Assembly (NCBI RefSeq): GCF_008312895.1
Contig: NZ_VSSP01000002.1
Location: forward strand, 124,001-188,000
Source of the DNA: Luteimonas suaedae
Lineage (GTDB): Bacteria; Pseudomonadota; Gammaproteobacteria; Xanthomonadales; Xanthomonadaceae
DNA: 64,000 bases
Direction of reading: 5' to 3'
The notes under the pieces are model-generated. The model was given only the letters and a program-made list of their open reading frames with translations. It searched no databases and was not told where the DNA came from. Shown one piece after another: positions 8,871 to 17,878 of this stretch; positions within the stretch are counted from its first letter, which is position 1; each line of letters begins with the position of its first letter. Made by a program: the position numbers and the translations under genes.

Positions 8871-10439
8871 TCACGCACCGTCGTCCTCTTCCAGCGCTAG
8901 TTCCTCCGCACGCAGCCCCGAACGCGCCGCCCATTCGTAGACGACGAACGCAATCGCCGCCACGGCCAGCGTATCCCAGGGATGCGCGATCGCGCCGATG
9001 CCGCCGAAGGTGCCCAGGTACGACACCGCCATCACCAGCACGTAGAACACGATCAGCCACAGCGAGCACTGCACCTGGCGCAGGAGGCGCGCGCGCGCCT
9101 CCCGCGAAGGCAGCTTGTAGAGCACGTACGCGGCGAACAACACCACCTGCAGGCCCAGCAGCCACGACAGCGTCTGCCAGCGCGACCAGTACACGATCAA
9201 CGCGGCGACGATGAACGACAGCGGCCCGAGCAGCGCGAGGACGCGCACCCGGAACGGGCGCGCCAGGTGGGGCGCACTGCGGCGCAGCGACGCCACCGTC
9301 ACCGGCGCCGCCGCGTAGCTCAGCATGAGCGCAGCGGAGACCACGCCGATCAATTTCTCCCATGACGGGAACGGCAGGGTCCAGAACACCGACAGCGCAA
9401 AGCTCAACCACAGCGCCGGGCGCGGAATGCCTGACTTGGCGTCCACCTTGGTCAAGGACTTGACGCCGATATTGCGCGCCCAGCCGTAGATCACCCGCGG
9501 CGTCGCGCTCATGTAGATGTTGCCGGTGCCGCTGGGCGAGACCACCGCATCGGCCACCACCAGCGTCGCCAGCCAGCCCAGGCCCAGCACCAACGCGATG
9601 TCGCGGTACGGCAGCGAGTACAGCTTGTCGATGCCGTTCCAGCCAGCGACCAGATGTTCGGCGGGAATGCTGCCCAGGAACGACAGCTGCAGCAGCACGT
9701 AGATCCCCGTGGACAACAGGACCGACAGGATCAGCGCGATCGGGATCGTGCGCTGCGGGTCGCGCACCTCGCTGGCCACCGACACGATCGGGGTCAGCCC
9801 CAGATAGGCGAAGATGATGCCACCGGTCGAGATCGCGGCCTGGACGCCGGCCGCGCCGTACGGTGCGAAGCCGTGCAATTGCATGTTGTCGCTGTTGAAA
9901 TGCGACAGCAGCAGCACGATCACCAGAACCGGCACCATGAACTTGAATACGCTGACGATGTTGTTGGAGATGGCGAAACTCTTCACGCTGAAGTAGTTGA
10001 GCAGGAAGAACAGCACCAGCAGGCCGAACTGCACCAGCCAGCCCAGAAGCGAGGGATCGCCGCTGTCGGGTTGTGTCAGTCCCGGGAACCAGGCCGCCGC
10101 ATACTGGCGGGCGGCCACCGCCTCGATCGCGATCAGGCTGGAGAACGCGATCAGGGTGATCAGGCCCATCATCGATCCCAGCAGCGGGCCGTGCGAGTAC
10201 TCGGGATAGCGCACCACCCCGCCTGCGCGCGGCAGCGCCGCGCCAAGCTCGCAATACACCAGCCCCAGCAGGAACACGGCGAAACCGCCGAACACCCATG
10301 ACAGGATGCCGGCCGGGCCGGCCATGCCGGCGACATGGCTGGCAGCGAACAGCCAGCCGGAACCGAAGATCGAACCGAGCCCGATGAAGGTCAGGTCGGT
10401 GAGGCTGAGGGTCTTGCGAAATTTACCTTGTGAAGCCAT
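8871..10439 (-). CDS. APC-family amino acid permease, last gene of the hydroxyproline operon
   Basis: 522 aa with about twelve hydrophobic segments. The first segment has the APC superfamily signature FIGLGSIFGSGWLFA (residues 17-31) and the second GPAGILSWVFGG. The C-terminal 10 residues are acidic. It lies 62 bp downstream of the M24 peptidase gene on the same strand, so it is probably the uptake system for hydroxyproline or a related imino acid or short peptide; this is inferred from context only. The start ATG at 10439 is the obvious one. Confidence 0.85.
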   Translation of the reverse strand: MASQGKFRKTLSLTDLTFIGLGSIFGSGWLFAASHVAGMAGPAGILSWVFGGFAVFLLGLVYCELGAALPRAGGVVRYPEYSHGPLLGSMMGLITLIAFSSLIAIEAVAARQYAAAWFPGLTQPDSGDPSLLGWLVQFGLLVLFFLLNYFSVKSFAISNNIVSVFKFMVPVLVIVLLLSHFNSDNMQLHGFAPYGAAGVQAAISTGGIIFAYLGLTPIVSVASEVRDPQRTIPIALILSVLLSTGIYVLLQLSFLGSIPAEHLVAGWNGIDKLYSLPYRDIALVLGLGWLATLVVADAVVSPSGTGNIYMSATPRVIYGWARNIGVKSLTKVDAKSGIPRPALWLSFALSVFWTLPFPSWEKLIGVVSAALMLSYAAAPVTVASLRRSAPHLARPFRVRVLALLGPLSFIVAALIVYWSRWQTLSWLLGLQVVLFAAYVLYKLPSREARARLLRQVQCSLWLIVFYVLVMAVSYLGTFGGIGAIAHPWDTLAVAAIAFVVYEWAARSGLRAEELALEEDDGA

Positions 10440-10501
10440 GGGTCACCTGTTTGGAAGGGGACGTGCCAGGCGAAGGCGGGGGACTTCGCATCGGGCCGGT
10501 G

Positions 10502-11704
10502 TCATGCGAACGGCCTGTCGATCGCTGTCGCCGGCGGCGTGAACCACTGCGCACCGTCGCCGGTGACGTGGAAATGGTCTTCGAGGCGCACGCCGAACCG
10601 GCCGGGCACCACGATCATCGGCTCGTTGCTGGCGCACATTCCCGGCTGCAGCACGATTCGGTTGCCGGGCAACAGGTACGGGGCTTCATGGATCTGCAGT
10701 CCGCAGCCGTGGCCGGTGCGGTGCGGCAGTCCCGGCAGGCGATAGCCCGGCCCGAGGCCGGCCGCCTCCAGTACGCGCCTCGCCGCGGCGTCCACCACTT
10801 CGCAGGCCTCGCCCGGGCGCACCGCGGCGAATGCGGCCTCCTGCGCGGCCCGCTCGAGTTCCCAGATGCGGCGCTGTTCCTCGGTGGGCGTGCCGAAGGC
10901 GAAGGTCCGGGTGATGTCGGAGTGGTAGCCCTGCACGGTGCAGCCGGTGTCGATCAGCACCAGGTCGCCTTCGCGCAGGTGCTGCACGCCGGGGATGCCG
11001 TGCGGGTAGGCGGTGGCGTGCCCGAACTGGACGATGCAGAAGGTCGAGCCGTCGTCGGCGCCCAGCGTGCGATGCGCCTGGTCGATGAAGCGCACCAGCT
11101 CGTCGCTGCCGATGCCTTCGCGGACGATGCCCGCCGCGAGTCGATGCACCTGCAGCGTCATGTCGCAGGCCTGTTGCATCAGCGCCAGCTCGGCTGGCGA
11201 CTTGCACATCCGGCAGCCGTCGACGATCGCGGCGGCATCGACGATGGAGTGCGTGGCCAGGTGCGCACGCAGGCCGGTATACACCGCGAACGCCGTTGCC
11301 GGATCCAGCGCCAGCGTGCGCGCGCCACGCTCTGCCATCGCCCGCGCGATCAGCGCGTACGGATCCTCGTGCTCTTCCCACAGGCGCTTGCCGGCCGCGA
11401 TCTTCAGTACCGCATCGAGCGAGCCTTCCTCGAACGCCGGACAAACCAGCAGCGGATCGCCATCGGCCGTCAACAGCATCGCCACCAGCCGCTCGCTCGC
11501 GCTCCAGGGCACGCCGGCGAAATAACGCAACGAGGCACCGGCACCGACCAGCAGCGCATCGACGCCCTGCGTGCGCATCAACGCCCGCGCGTGCTCGATG
11601 CGCTGCCGGTACTCGTCGGCAGCAATCGGCGCAGCGCGCCGCGCCCATGGCGACAGCCCCGCCAACGCCGCGTCACGCTGCAGATGACCGATCTGTCCGC
11701 TCAT
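10502..11704 (-). CDS. M24 family Xaa-Pro peptidase
   Basis: 400 aa. The N-terminal creatinase-like domain (YRQRIEHARALM, YFAGVPWSASERL) is followed by the pita-bread catalytic domain with the metal ligands expected for M24: HATAYPHG, VLIDTGC, HSDITRTF, HRTGHGCGLQIHE and SNEPM. The enzymes hydrolyse X-Pro peptide bonds. Within a hydroxyproline operon it fits release of hydroxyproline from peptides, for example collagen fragments (inference). The start overlaps the upstream aldehyde dehydrogenase stop by 4 bp (ATGA). No signal peptide is seen, so it is cytoplasmic. Confidence 0.88.
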   Translation of the reverse strand: MSGQIGHLQRDAALAGLSPWARRAAPIAADEYRQRIEHARALMRTQGVDALLVGAGASLRYFAGVPWSASERLVAMLLTADGDPLLVCPAFEEGSLDAVLKIAAGKRLWEEHEDPYALIARAMAERGARTLALDPATAFAVYTGLRAHLATHSIVDAAAIVDGCRMCKSPAELALMQQACDMTLQVHRLAAGIVREGIGSDELVRFIDQAHRTLGADDGSTFCIVQFGHATAYPHGIPGVQHLREGDLVLIDTGCTVQGYHSDITRTFAFGTPTEEQRRIWELERAAQEAAFAAVRPGEACEVVDAAARRVLEAAGLGPGYRLPGLPHRTGHGCGLQIHEAPYLLPGNRIVLQPGMCASNEPMIVVPGRFGVRLEDHFHVTGDGAQWFTPPATAIDRPFA

Positions 11705-13299
11705 CCGGCCGTCGCCACGTCGCCCGTACTCCACTCGCCGTCGATCCGGCGCCAGACTCCCCCGGGGTTGCGATCGCGCAGCACCGGCGGCAGCAACGCA
11801 TCGGGGACGTTGTCGTAGCTGTGCAAACCGGCGAAACGGCGGATCGATCCCGGCATGCCGACCGAGGTGAAACCCGGGTGGCCGGTGGCCGGATACGGGC
11901 CGCCATGATTCATCGCGGGGCTGACCGCCACGCCGGTCGGCATCTTGTCCATGATCAGCCTGCCCACGCGTGGACGCAGCAGCGAGATCAATGCGGAAGC
12001 GGCGACGTCGTCGCGACCGTCGGCGGCACGATACAGGGTCGCGGTCAGGTTGCCCTCGAACGCGCGCGCGATCGCCTGCGCCTGTTCGCGCCCGTCGCTG
12101 CGCACCACCAGGCCGACCGGCCCGAAGGCTTCGGTCTGCAGGCTCGCCGGATCGGCCAGGAAGCGCGCGCCGTCGACGGCCAGCAGTTCCGGCCGCACCC
12201 AGTAGCCCGGGCGGTCCGAGTCCCCGCGACCGGCGATCCGTTCGGCACCTGCGGCCCGCAGCGCATCGACCGCGGCATTGAGGTGACGCCTGCCGTCGGC
12301 GGAGAACAGCACCTGTTCCGGCGCCGCGTCGAACCGAGATGCCACTGCGGCGACGAACGCGTCGCCCGCCGCCGTCCGCGGCACCACCAGCAGCCCCGGA
12401 TTGGTGCAGAACTGCCCGCTGCCCATGGTGCAGGACGCGAAGAATTCCTGCGCCAGGTCCTCGCCGCGGAGCTCCAGCACGCCTTCGAGCAGGAACACCG
12501 GATTGATGCTGGACATCTCGGCATAGAACGGCACGCCGGCGGCATCGGCCTGCGCCTTCAATGCCAACCCGCTGGAACGTCCGCCGGTGAAGCCGACCCC
12601 GCCGATCGCGCCCTGCCCGACCAGCAGGTCGCTGCACGACGGATCCACCCCGTACAGCAGCTGGATGGCCGCAGCCGGAAGCCCGGCGGCCAACAACGCC
12701 GCATGCGCGATCCGTCCCAGCTTCTCACTGGTGCCCGGATGCAGCGGATGGACCTTGGCGATCACCGGATTGCGCGCGGCGATGGCCGAGGCGAAATCGC
12801 TGCCCGCGATGGCGTTGAACGCGAACGGAAAGTTGTTCGGGCCGAACACCGTGACCGGCTTGCCCAGCGGGCCGAGCACCGAACGCAGGCCGCCGGCGGT
12901 GTCAATCACCGGGTCCGCCCAGCCCCACTCGCGTACCGCACGCGCGGCCTGGCGCAGCTGGCCGCTGGTGCGCGGCAACTCCACCTCGCGCAGGCGCGGC
13001 GATGCCGGCAGGCCGGTTTCGACATTGGCCAGCTCGGCCAGCGCATCGGCCTCGGCCTCGATGCCGTCGGCATAGCCTTCGAGGAAGGCGGCGATCCGCT
13101 GCGGGTCGGTCGCGGAGAACATCTCCGCCACCGCCACCGCGGCCGCCACCGCATCTTCCACCTCACGGCGGCCGCTGACCGGATAGACAGGGCCGACTGG
13201 CTCGCCGGTCGCCGGGTTGTGTGCGCGCAGTTCGCCGATCGGTGCAACCGCATCGCGCCATGCGCCCGCTACCAGAACCTGTTGACGTCCGCTCATCAT
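11701..13299 (-). CDS. 2,5-dioxovalerate (alpha-ketoglutarate semialdehyde) dehydrogenase
   Basis: 532 aa aldehyde dehydrogenase that oxidises alpha-ketoglutarate semialdehyde to alpha-ketoglutarate, the last step of hydroxyproline catabolism. Visible motifs are the NAD(P) site FGPNNFPFAF (about 152-161), GFTGG (236-240), the general-base Glu in YAEMSSINP (Glu261) and the nucleophile in GSGQFCTNPG (Cys298). The start is the first of two tandem ATGs, overlapping the deaminase stop by one base (TGATGATG). A 4-bp ATGA overlap joins it to the peptidase gene. The family assignment is firm because of the operon. Confidence 0.93.
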   Translation of the reverse strand: MMSGRQQVLVAGAWRDAVAPIGELRAHNPATGEPVGPVYPVSGRREVEDAVAAAVAVAEMFSATDPQRIAAFLEGYADGIEAEADALAELANVETGLPASPRLREVELPRTSGQLRQAARAVREWGWADPVIDTAGGLRSVLGPLGKPVTVFGPNNFPFAFNAIAGSDFASAIAARNPVIAKVHPLHPGTSEKLGRIAHAALLAAGLPAAAIQLLYGVDPSCSDLLVGQGAIGGVGFTGGRSSGLALKAQADAAGVPFYAEMSSINPVFLLEGVLELRGEDLAQEFFASCTMGSGQFCTNPGLLVVPRTAAGDAFVAAVASRFDAAPEQVLFSADGRRHLNAAVDALRAAGAERIAGRGDSDRPGYWVRPELLAVDGARFLADPASLQTEAFGPVGLVVRSDGREQAQAIARAFEGNLTATLYRAADGRDDVAASALISLLRPRVGRLIMDKMPTGVAVSPAMNHGGPYPATGHPGFTSVGMPGSIRRFAGLHSYDNVPDALLPPVLRDRNPGGVWRRIDGEWSTGDVATAG

Positions 13300-14198
13300 C
13301 ACAGCACCGGACGGTTCTTGTTCGCGCGCTCGATCACGCGAAGCGCGGCCTCGCGCTCGGCGCCTTCGACCGGCAGGCGCGGCGCACGCACGCGCTCGTT
13401 GCCCCAGTCCACGCTCTGCTGGGTCAGCTTGATCAGCTGCACGAACTTCGGCACGGTATCGAGCCGCAGCAGCGGCAAGAACCAGCTGTACAGGTCCTTG
13501 ACCGCGTCGTACCCGCCATCGCGCGCGCGCTCGAACAGCGCCACCGATTCGTGCGGATAGGCATTGACCTGACCGGCGATCCAACCGGTCACGCCCATCG
13601 CCAGGCCTTCGACGATGGCGTCGTCGATGCCGGTCATCAGCACCAGGCGGTCGCCGGACAGTTCCTGGATCTCGGCCAGGCGACGGATGTCGCCCGAGGA
13701 CTCCTTGACCGCCTCGATCTGCGGGAACTCGTTGGCCAGCTCCACGATCTGCGCCGCGCTGAAGTCGGTCTTGTAGGCGACCGGGTTGTTGTAGAGCAGG
13801 ATCGGCAGGCTCGTGGCGTTGGCAACCGCGCGGAAGTGCGCGCTCATTTCCCTCCAGTCGGTCGAATAGGCGTAGACCGGCAGGATCATCAGCCCGCGCG
13901 CGCCTTCGGCCTCGACCGCCCTGGCCAGTTGGACCGCCTCGTCGGTGGACAACGCGGCAATCCCCGGGATCACCGGCGTGTCACCCAGCGCCTTGACCAG
14001 GGTGCGCACGATCGCGACCTTCTCGTCGAAGGTCAGCGTGGCGCTTTCGCCCAGCGAACCCAGCGGGACCACGCCGATGCAGCTGGCTTCGACCTGCCAC
14101 TGTGCATGCTTGGCGAGGAACGCGTGGTCGACCCGTCCGTCCTCGGCAAAGGGGGTGGTGAGTGCGGGGATCACGCCCTGCCACATGCGCTTGCTCAT
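13299..14198 (-). CDS. lhpC: 1-pyrroline-4-hydroxy-2-carboxylate deaminase (DapA family, LhpC type)
   Basis: 299 aa TIM-barrel of the dihydrodipicolinate synthase/N-acetylneuraminate lyase family. The Schiff-base Lys is in VKESSGD (Lys165) and the conserved Tyr in LLYNNP (Tyr136); GSLGES carries the substrate loop. In this context it converts pyrroline-4-hydroxy-2-carboxylate to alpha-ketoglutarate semialdehyde and ammonia. It lies one base after the FAD subunit stop and overlaps the dehydrogenase start. A plain DapA for lysine synthesis is unlikely inside this operon. Confidence 0.9.
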   Translation of the reverse strand: MSKRMWQGVIPALTTPFAEDGRVDHAFLAKHAQWQVEASCIGVVPLGSLGESATLTFDEKVAIVRTLVKALGDTPVIPGIAALSTDEAVQLARAVEAEGARGLMILPVYAYSTDWREMSAHFRAVANATSLPILLYNNPVAYKTDFSAAQIVELANEFPQIEAVKESSGDIRRLAEIQELSGDRLVLMTGIDDAIVEGLAMGVTGWIAGQVNAYPHESVALFERARDGGYDAVKDLYSWFLPLLRLDTVPKFVQLIKLTQQSVDWGNERVRAPRLPVEGAEREAALRVIERANKNRPVL

Positions 14199-14199
14199 T

Positions 14200-15501
14200 T
14201 CACAACTCCTGGGATAAGTCCGTTGGAAGTCCGCCGCCGAAACCGGCCAGCACCTCCAGCGGAACGGGAAAAATCGGGGGACGGAAGCCGTCTCGCGTGG
14301 TGCCGCCCAACTCGGCCAATGCGCTGCCGCAGAGACGCCCCTGGCAGGCGCCCATGCCGCAGCGGGTCAGCAGCTTGGCTTCACGGCCCGGCGCGCAGGC
14401 GGACAGCGCCGACAGCCGCACGTCCTCGCAGCGGCAGACGATGGTGTCGGGCTCGGCCAGCGCACGCAGGCCGTCGTGCAGCGCGAAACGACGGTTCAAT
14501 GCCATGGCGAAACGGCGCGCGTGCGCGCGCCGCGGCAGCAGCGCGCGTGCGGCCTCGCGTCGCCCGGCCGCCGCATGGCCGGCGATGGCGCCTTCGGCCA
14601 CGGCGCAGTCCAGGCCGCCGATGCCGCAGGCCTCGCCCGCGGCGAACACCGACTCGACGCTGCTGCCCTGCCAGTGGTCCACCAGCACGTGCGCATGCGG
14701 GCCGCCGCCGCCCAGTGCGCACCCCACGGCCTGCGCCAATTCGATGTTGGGCACCAGCCCGAACCCGCAGGCAAGCTGGTCGCATTCCACGGTCGCGGTG
14801 CGCCCGTCGATGCGCAGTTCCACCGCACGCAGGCGCTCGTCGCCGAGGGCACGCAGCACATGGCTGCCGGCGTGGTAGGACACTCTCGACAACGACAGGC
14901 GCAGGCGCGCCGCCTGCACGGCCTTGCCCGGCCAGCGCCACAATCCGGCGGTGAATATCGACAGCGCGCGCAGGGACGCCTGCTCGTGGATGCCGAGGAC
15001 CCGGGCGCCGTGACGGCGCAGCGTATCGGCGACCGCCAGCAACAGCGGGCCGCTGCCGGCCACCAGCACGCGTTTGCCGCGCATCGGCCCGCCCTGCTTG
15101 GCCAGCGCCTGCGCGCCGCCGGCGCCGGTCACGCCGGGCAGCGTCCATCCGGGAAAGGGCAGCAGCAGTTCGCGCGCCCCGGTCGCCAGCACCAGCGACC
15201 CGTAGTCGACGCTCGCCGCCAGCTGCCCGCTGTGCACGAACAGGCGCTTGCCGGCATGGCCGGCGACCTCCGACTGCATCAGCATCGGAACACCCGCCGC
15301 CGCCAGTTCCCGCCGCAGCGCTTGCGCAGGCCCGGGCGCGCCGTGCCGCACGTCGTTGCGCCAGACCTGCCCGCCCGGCACCGGCTGCGGATCGATCAGC
15401 ATCACCCGCGCGCCATGCGACGCCGCGGCGCGGGCCGCCGACAACCCGGCGGGTCCGGCGCCGACGACGGCGACATCGCAATGGTGGCGCCGGTCAGCCA
15501 T
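14200..15501 (-). CDS. lhpE: D-hydroxyproline dehydrogenase, FAD/NAD-type subunit with BFD-like [2Fe-2S] domain
   Basis: 433 aa. An FAD Rossmann motif VAVVGAGPAGLSAA (residues 9-22) is followed by a second dinucleotide site VLVAGSGPLLLAVA. The C-terminal part has four Cys in the BFD-like pattern CRCED...CGMGACQGRLC. This arrangement is that of the alpha subunit of hetero-oligomeric D-hydroxyproline (or opine/octopine-type) dehydrogenases. It overlaps the small ferredoxin gene by 8 bp (ATGGCTGA). Electrons probably pass to the respiratory chain. Confidence 0.87.
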   Translation of the reverse strand: MADRRHHCDVAVVGAGPAGLSAARAAASHGARVMLIDPQPVPGGQVWRNDVRHGAPGPAQALRRELAAAGVPMLMQSEVAGHAGKRLFVHSGQLAASVDYGSLVLATGARELLLPFPGWTLPGVTGAGGAQALAKQGGPMRGKRVLVAGSGPLLLAVADTLRRHGARVLGIHEQASLRALSIFTAGLWRWPGKAVQAARLRLSLSRVSYHAGSHVLRALGDERLRAVELRIDGRTATVECDQLACGFGLVPNIELAQAVGCALGGGGPHAHVLVDHWQGSSVESVFAAGEACGIGGLDCAVAEGAIAGHAAAGRREAARALLPRRAHARRFAMALNRRFALHDGLRALAEPDTIVCRCEDVRLSALSACAPGREAKLLTRCGMGACQGRLCGSALAELGGTTRDGFRPPIFPVPLEVLAGFGGGLPTDLSQEL

Positions 15502-15748
15502 GCGTGCGCACCTGCATGCCTTCGGCCACCGGCAACAGGCAGGTCCGCTGCTGCGCCCGGCCGTCGACCGTCGCCCGGCATTCGAAACACACTCCCATGC
15601 CGCACAGCGGCGCGCGCCGCTGACCGCCGCAGGACTCGCGGGTGGTGCCGCCGGCGTGCGCGATCGCCGCGGCCACGCTGCTGCCGGCCACGACCGAGAC
15701 CTCGCGGCCGTCGATGCGCAGGCGGACCAATGGCGACGGCGCGTTCAA
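15494..15748 (-). CDS. lhpF: small (2Fe-2S)-binding subunit of D-hydroxyproline dehydrogenase
   Basis: 84 aa. Cys pattern SCGG...PLCGMGVCFEC...RTC fits a plant-type [2Fe-2S] ferredoxin domain as found in the small subunit of three-part opine/D-hydroxyproline dehydrogenases. No ATG fits: the frame upstream runs through the end of the oxidase gene. A TTG at 15748 that overlaps the preceding TGA (TTGA) gives a protein of the usual size starting LNAPSPLVRLRIDG; translation would be coupled. The start codon is therefore an inference. Confidence 0.82.
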   Translation of the reverse strand: MNAPSPLVRLRIDGREVSVVAGSSVAAAIAHAGGTTRESCGGQRRAPLCGMGVCFECRATVDGRAQQRTCLLPVAEGMQVRTHG

Positions 15749-16845
15749 GCCGCCACCCGCGCGGGATCGTAGGGAGCGGGGTCGATCGCGGGGCGCCGTC
15801 CGTCGATCAGGTCCAGCAGCAGGCGCGCCGTGCCGGGTGCGGTCGTCACGCCGAGCCCTTCGTGCCCGGTCGCCACCCAGCAGTCCGCGCGCCCGGGCAC
15901 CGCCCCGATGTAGGGGCGGCCATCGGTGGTGCACGGGCGCAATCCCGTCCAGACCCGGATCGCCTGCAGCCCGCGCAGCACCGGCAGGTAGCGGAACGCG
16001 CGCTCCAGCATGCGCCGGAGCACGGACGGATGGACGTCCGGTCCGGCTGCGCGCCGCTCGCGCGAAGAACCGATCAGCAACTGCCCAGTCGGACGCGGCT
16101 GCACGTTGAACGCCACGCTGACCTCGGCATCGCCATGCGCACTGTCGGCATAGCCCAATTCCAGCACCTGGTGGCGGAGCAATCCCGGGTGACGGTCGGT
16201 GATGACCAGGTGCCCGCGGCGGACGTGCATCGGCAATTCCGGCAGCAGCGCGTTGCTGGCCGCCCCCGCCGCCACCAGCACCGGCCCTCGCAGCACGGTG
16301 CCGTCGTCCAGCGCCACCCCGTCACGCAGCACACGCAGCACGTGGCGGCCGCGCACCAGGATCGCGCCGGCATCGATGCAACGCCCGATCAGCCATGCGA
16401 CCGCGCGCGGCGGATAGACCGTACCCTCACCCGGGACCAGCAGGCCGCCGGCCAGGTCCGGCGCAAGATGCGGCTCCAGTTCCCGCAGGCGCCCGGCATC
16501 GATCCGTTCGGCATGGATGCCGGCCTTGCCCAGGCGCGCGATCTTGCCCGGCACCGCCGCCATGTCGGTCTCGTCGGCCGCCACCCACAGGGTGCCGCAA
16601 CGGCTGAAGTCGGCGGCGGCGAGTCCTTCGGATTCTGCCCACAAGCCGATCGAATAATGGGCCAGCGCCAGCTCCGCCGGATCACCGTCCATCGCTACCA
16701 GGTGCCCCATCGATGCCGCCGTGACCCCGCCGCCGGCGATATCCGCCTCGACAATGGCCACCCTGCGCCCGCCGGCCACGGCCCGCTCGGCGCAACTGGC
16801 GCCAATGATGCCGGCGCCGACGACGATGAGATCGAACGCCCTCAT
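15745..16845 (-). CDS. lhpB: D-hydroxyproline dehydrogenase, DadA-like FAD oxidoreductase subunit
   Basis: 366 aa DAO-fold flavoprotein. FAD-binding motif DLIVVGAGIIGASCAERA starts at residue 5; the C-terminal FAD loop is GHEGLGVTTAPGTARLL. Together with the two genes that follow it forms the expected three-component D-hydroxyproline dehydrogenase oxidising cis-4-hydroxy-D-proline to pyrroline-4-hydroxy-2-carboxylate. The start overlaps the epimerase stop by 4 bp (ATGA). It could work alone as a DadA-type enzyme, but the neighbours argue for the complex. Confidence 0.88.
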   Translation of the reverse strand: MRAFDLIVVGAGIIGASCAERAVAGGRRVAIVEADIAGGGVTAASMGHLVAMDGDPAELALAHYSIGLWAESEGLAAADFSRCGTLWVAADETDMAAVPGKIARLGKAGIHAERIDAGRLRELEPHLAPDLAGGLLVPGEGTVYPPRAVAWLIGRCIDAGAILVRGRHVLRVLRDGVALDDGTVLRGPVLVAAGAASNALLPELPMHVRRGHLVITDRHPGLLRHQVLELGYADSAHGDAEVSVAFNVQPRPTGQLLIGSSRERRAAGPDVHPSVLRRMLERAFRYLPVLRGLQAIRVWTGLRPCTTDGRPYIGAVPGRADCWVATGHEGLGVTTAPGTARLLLDLIDGRRPAIDPAPYDPARVAA

Positions 16846-17795
16846 GCCTGCGCGGCGCCCCCGCGGATCCCCCAGGCGAAAGGATCGTCGTCCTCGATCA
16901 GGATCTCGGCGCTGCCGGTGATCCAGGCCTGCCCGGTGATCCGCGGCAGGACGCCGCGTTCGCCCTTGCGGTAGGCGCATTCGAACGTGCTGCCCAGGAT
17001 GCCCTGCTGCACCCAGACTTCGCCTTCGGCCAGCTTGCCTTCGGCGGCCAGGCAGGCCAGCTTGGCGCTGGTGCCGGTGCCGCAGGGCGAACGGTCGTAG
17101 GCGCCGCCTGGGCACATCACGAAATTGCGCGCCTGTCCGGAGCCGTCCGGCGCGGGGCCGTTGACCTCGATGTGGTCGATGACCCCACCGTCGCCCCCGC
17201 CGATGCCCGCCGCATCGACCGCACGCTGGATCGCCAGGGTATACGCGCTCAGTTCCGACCGGTGCGCGAAGTCCAGCGGCACCGGGGACTGCGTGGTGAT
17301 GAAGAACCAGTTGCCGCCCCAGGCCACGTCGCCGACCACGGTCCCGTAGCCGGGCACCTCGACAGCCGCCCCGGTCGCGGCGCGATAGCTTTCGACGTTG
17401 TCGATCGACACCCGGCCGTCGGCATGCAGTTCCACTCCGACCACGCCGACCGGCGTCTCGATCAGGTGCCGGCCCGGGCCGATCCGGCCCAGGTGCGCCA
17501 GCGTACGCGTCAGCCCGATGGTGCCGTGACCGCACATGCCCAGGTAACCGACGTTGTTGAAGAAGATCACGCCAGTGCAGCAACGCGGATCCACCGGCGC
17601 CTGCAACAGCGCGGCGACCATGGTGTCCGAGCCGCGCGGCTCACAGGCGATGGCGCTGCGCCAATGGTCGAATGCGTCGCGGAAGCGTGCGCGGCGCTCG
17701 GCCAGGCTGCCGCCACCGAGCCCGGGAAAGCCCGACAGCACCACGCGCGTGGGTTCGCCGGCGGTATGGGAGTCGATGACGGTCAGGCTCTGCAT
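16842..17795 (-). CDS. hypE: 4-hydroxyproline 2-epimerase
   Basis: 317 aa, proline racemase superfamily. Both catalytic Cys are present: Cys88 in MCGHGTIG and Cys238 in SPCGTGTSAK, which separates true epimerases/racemases from the hydroxyproline dehydratases that lack one. It converts trans-4-hydroxy-L-proline to cis-4-hydroxy-D-proline, the first catabolic step. First gene of the eight-gene operon and divergent from the AraC-type regulator 83 bp away. DSHTAGEP at residues 8-15 is also typical. Confidence 0.95.
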   Translation of the reverse strand: MQSLTVIDSHTAGEPTRVVLSGFPGLGGGSLAERRARFRDAFDHWRSAIACEPRGSDTMVAALLQAPVDPRCCTGVIFFNNVGYLGMCGHGTIGLTRTLAHLGRIGPGRHLIETPVGVVGVELHADGRVSIDNVESYRAATGAAVEVPGYGTVVGDVAWGGNWFFITTQSPVPLDFAHRSELSAYTLAIQRAVDAAGIGGGDGGVIDHIEVNGPAPDGSGQARNFVMCPGGAYDRSPCGTGTSAKLACLAAEGKLAEGEVWVQQGILGSTFECAYRKGERGVLPRITGQAWITGSAEILIEDDDPFAWGIRGGAAQA

Positions 17796-17878
17796 GCCGT
17801 CATCTTCCAGCCGCAGCGGCTTTTCGCGCTAGGACGCCCTGCCCACGACGGATGCGGAAATATGCATAATCGAGAAGA
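17796..17878. promoter_or_regulatory. divergent promoter region hypE / AraC regulator
   Basis: 83 bp between the two divergent starts. A -10-like TATGCATAAT lies at about 17861-17870. The regulator has a short purine-rich stretch (CGAGAAG) just before its ATG. Operator sites for the AraC-type protein are expected here, but I see no clear direct repeat. Confidence 0.5.
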
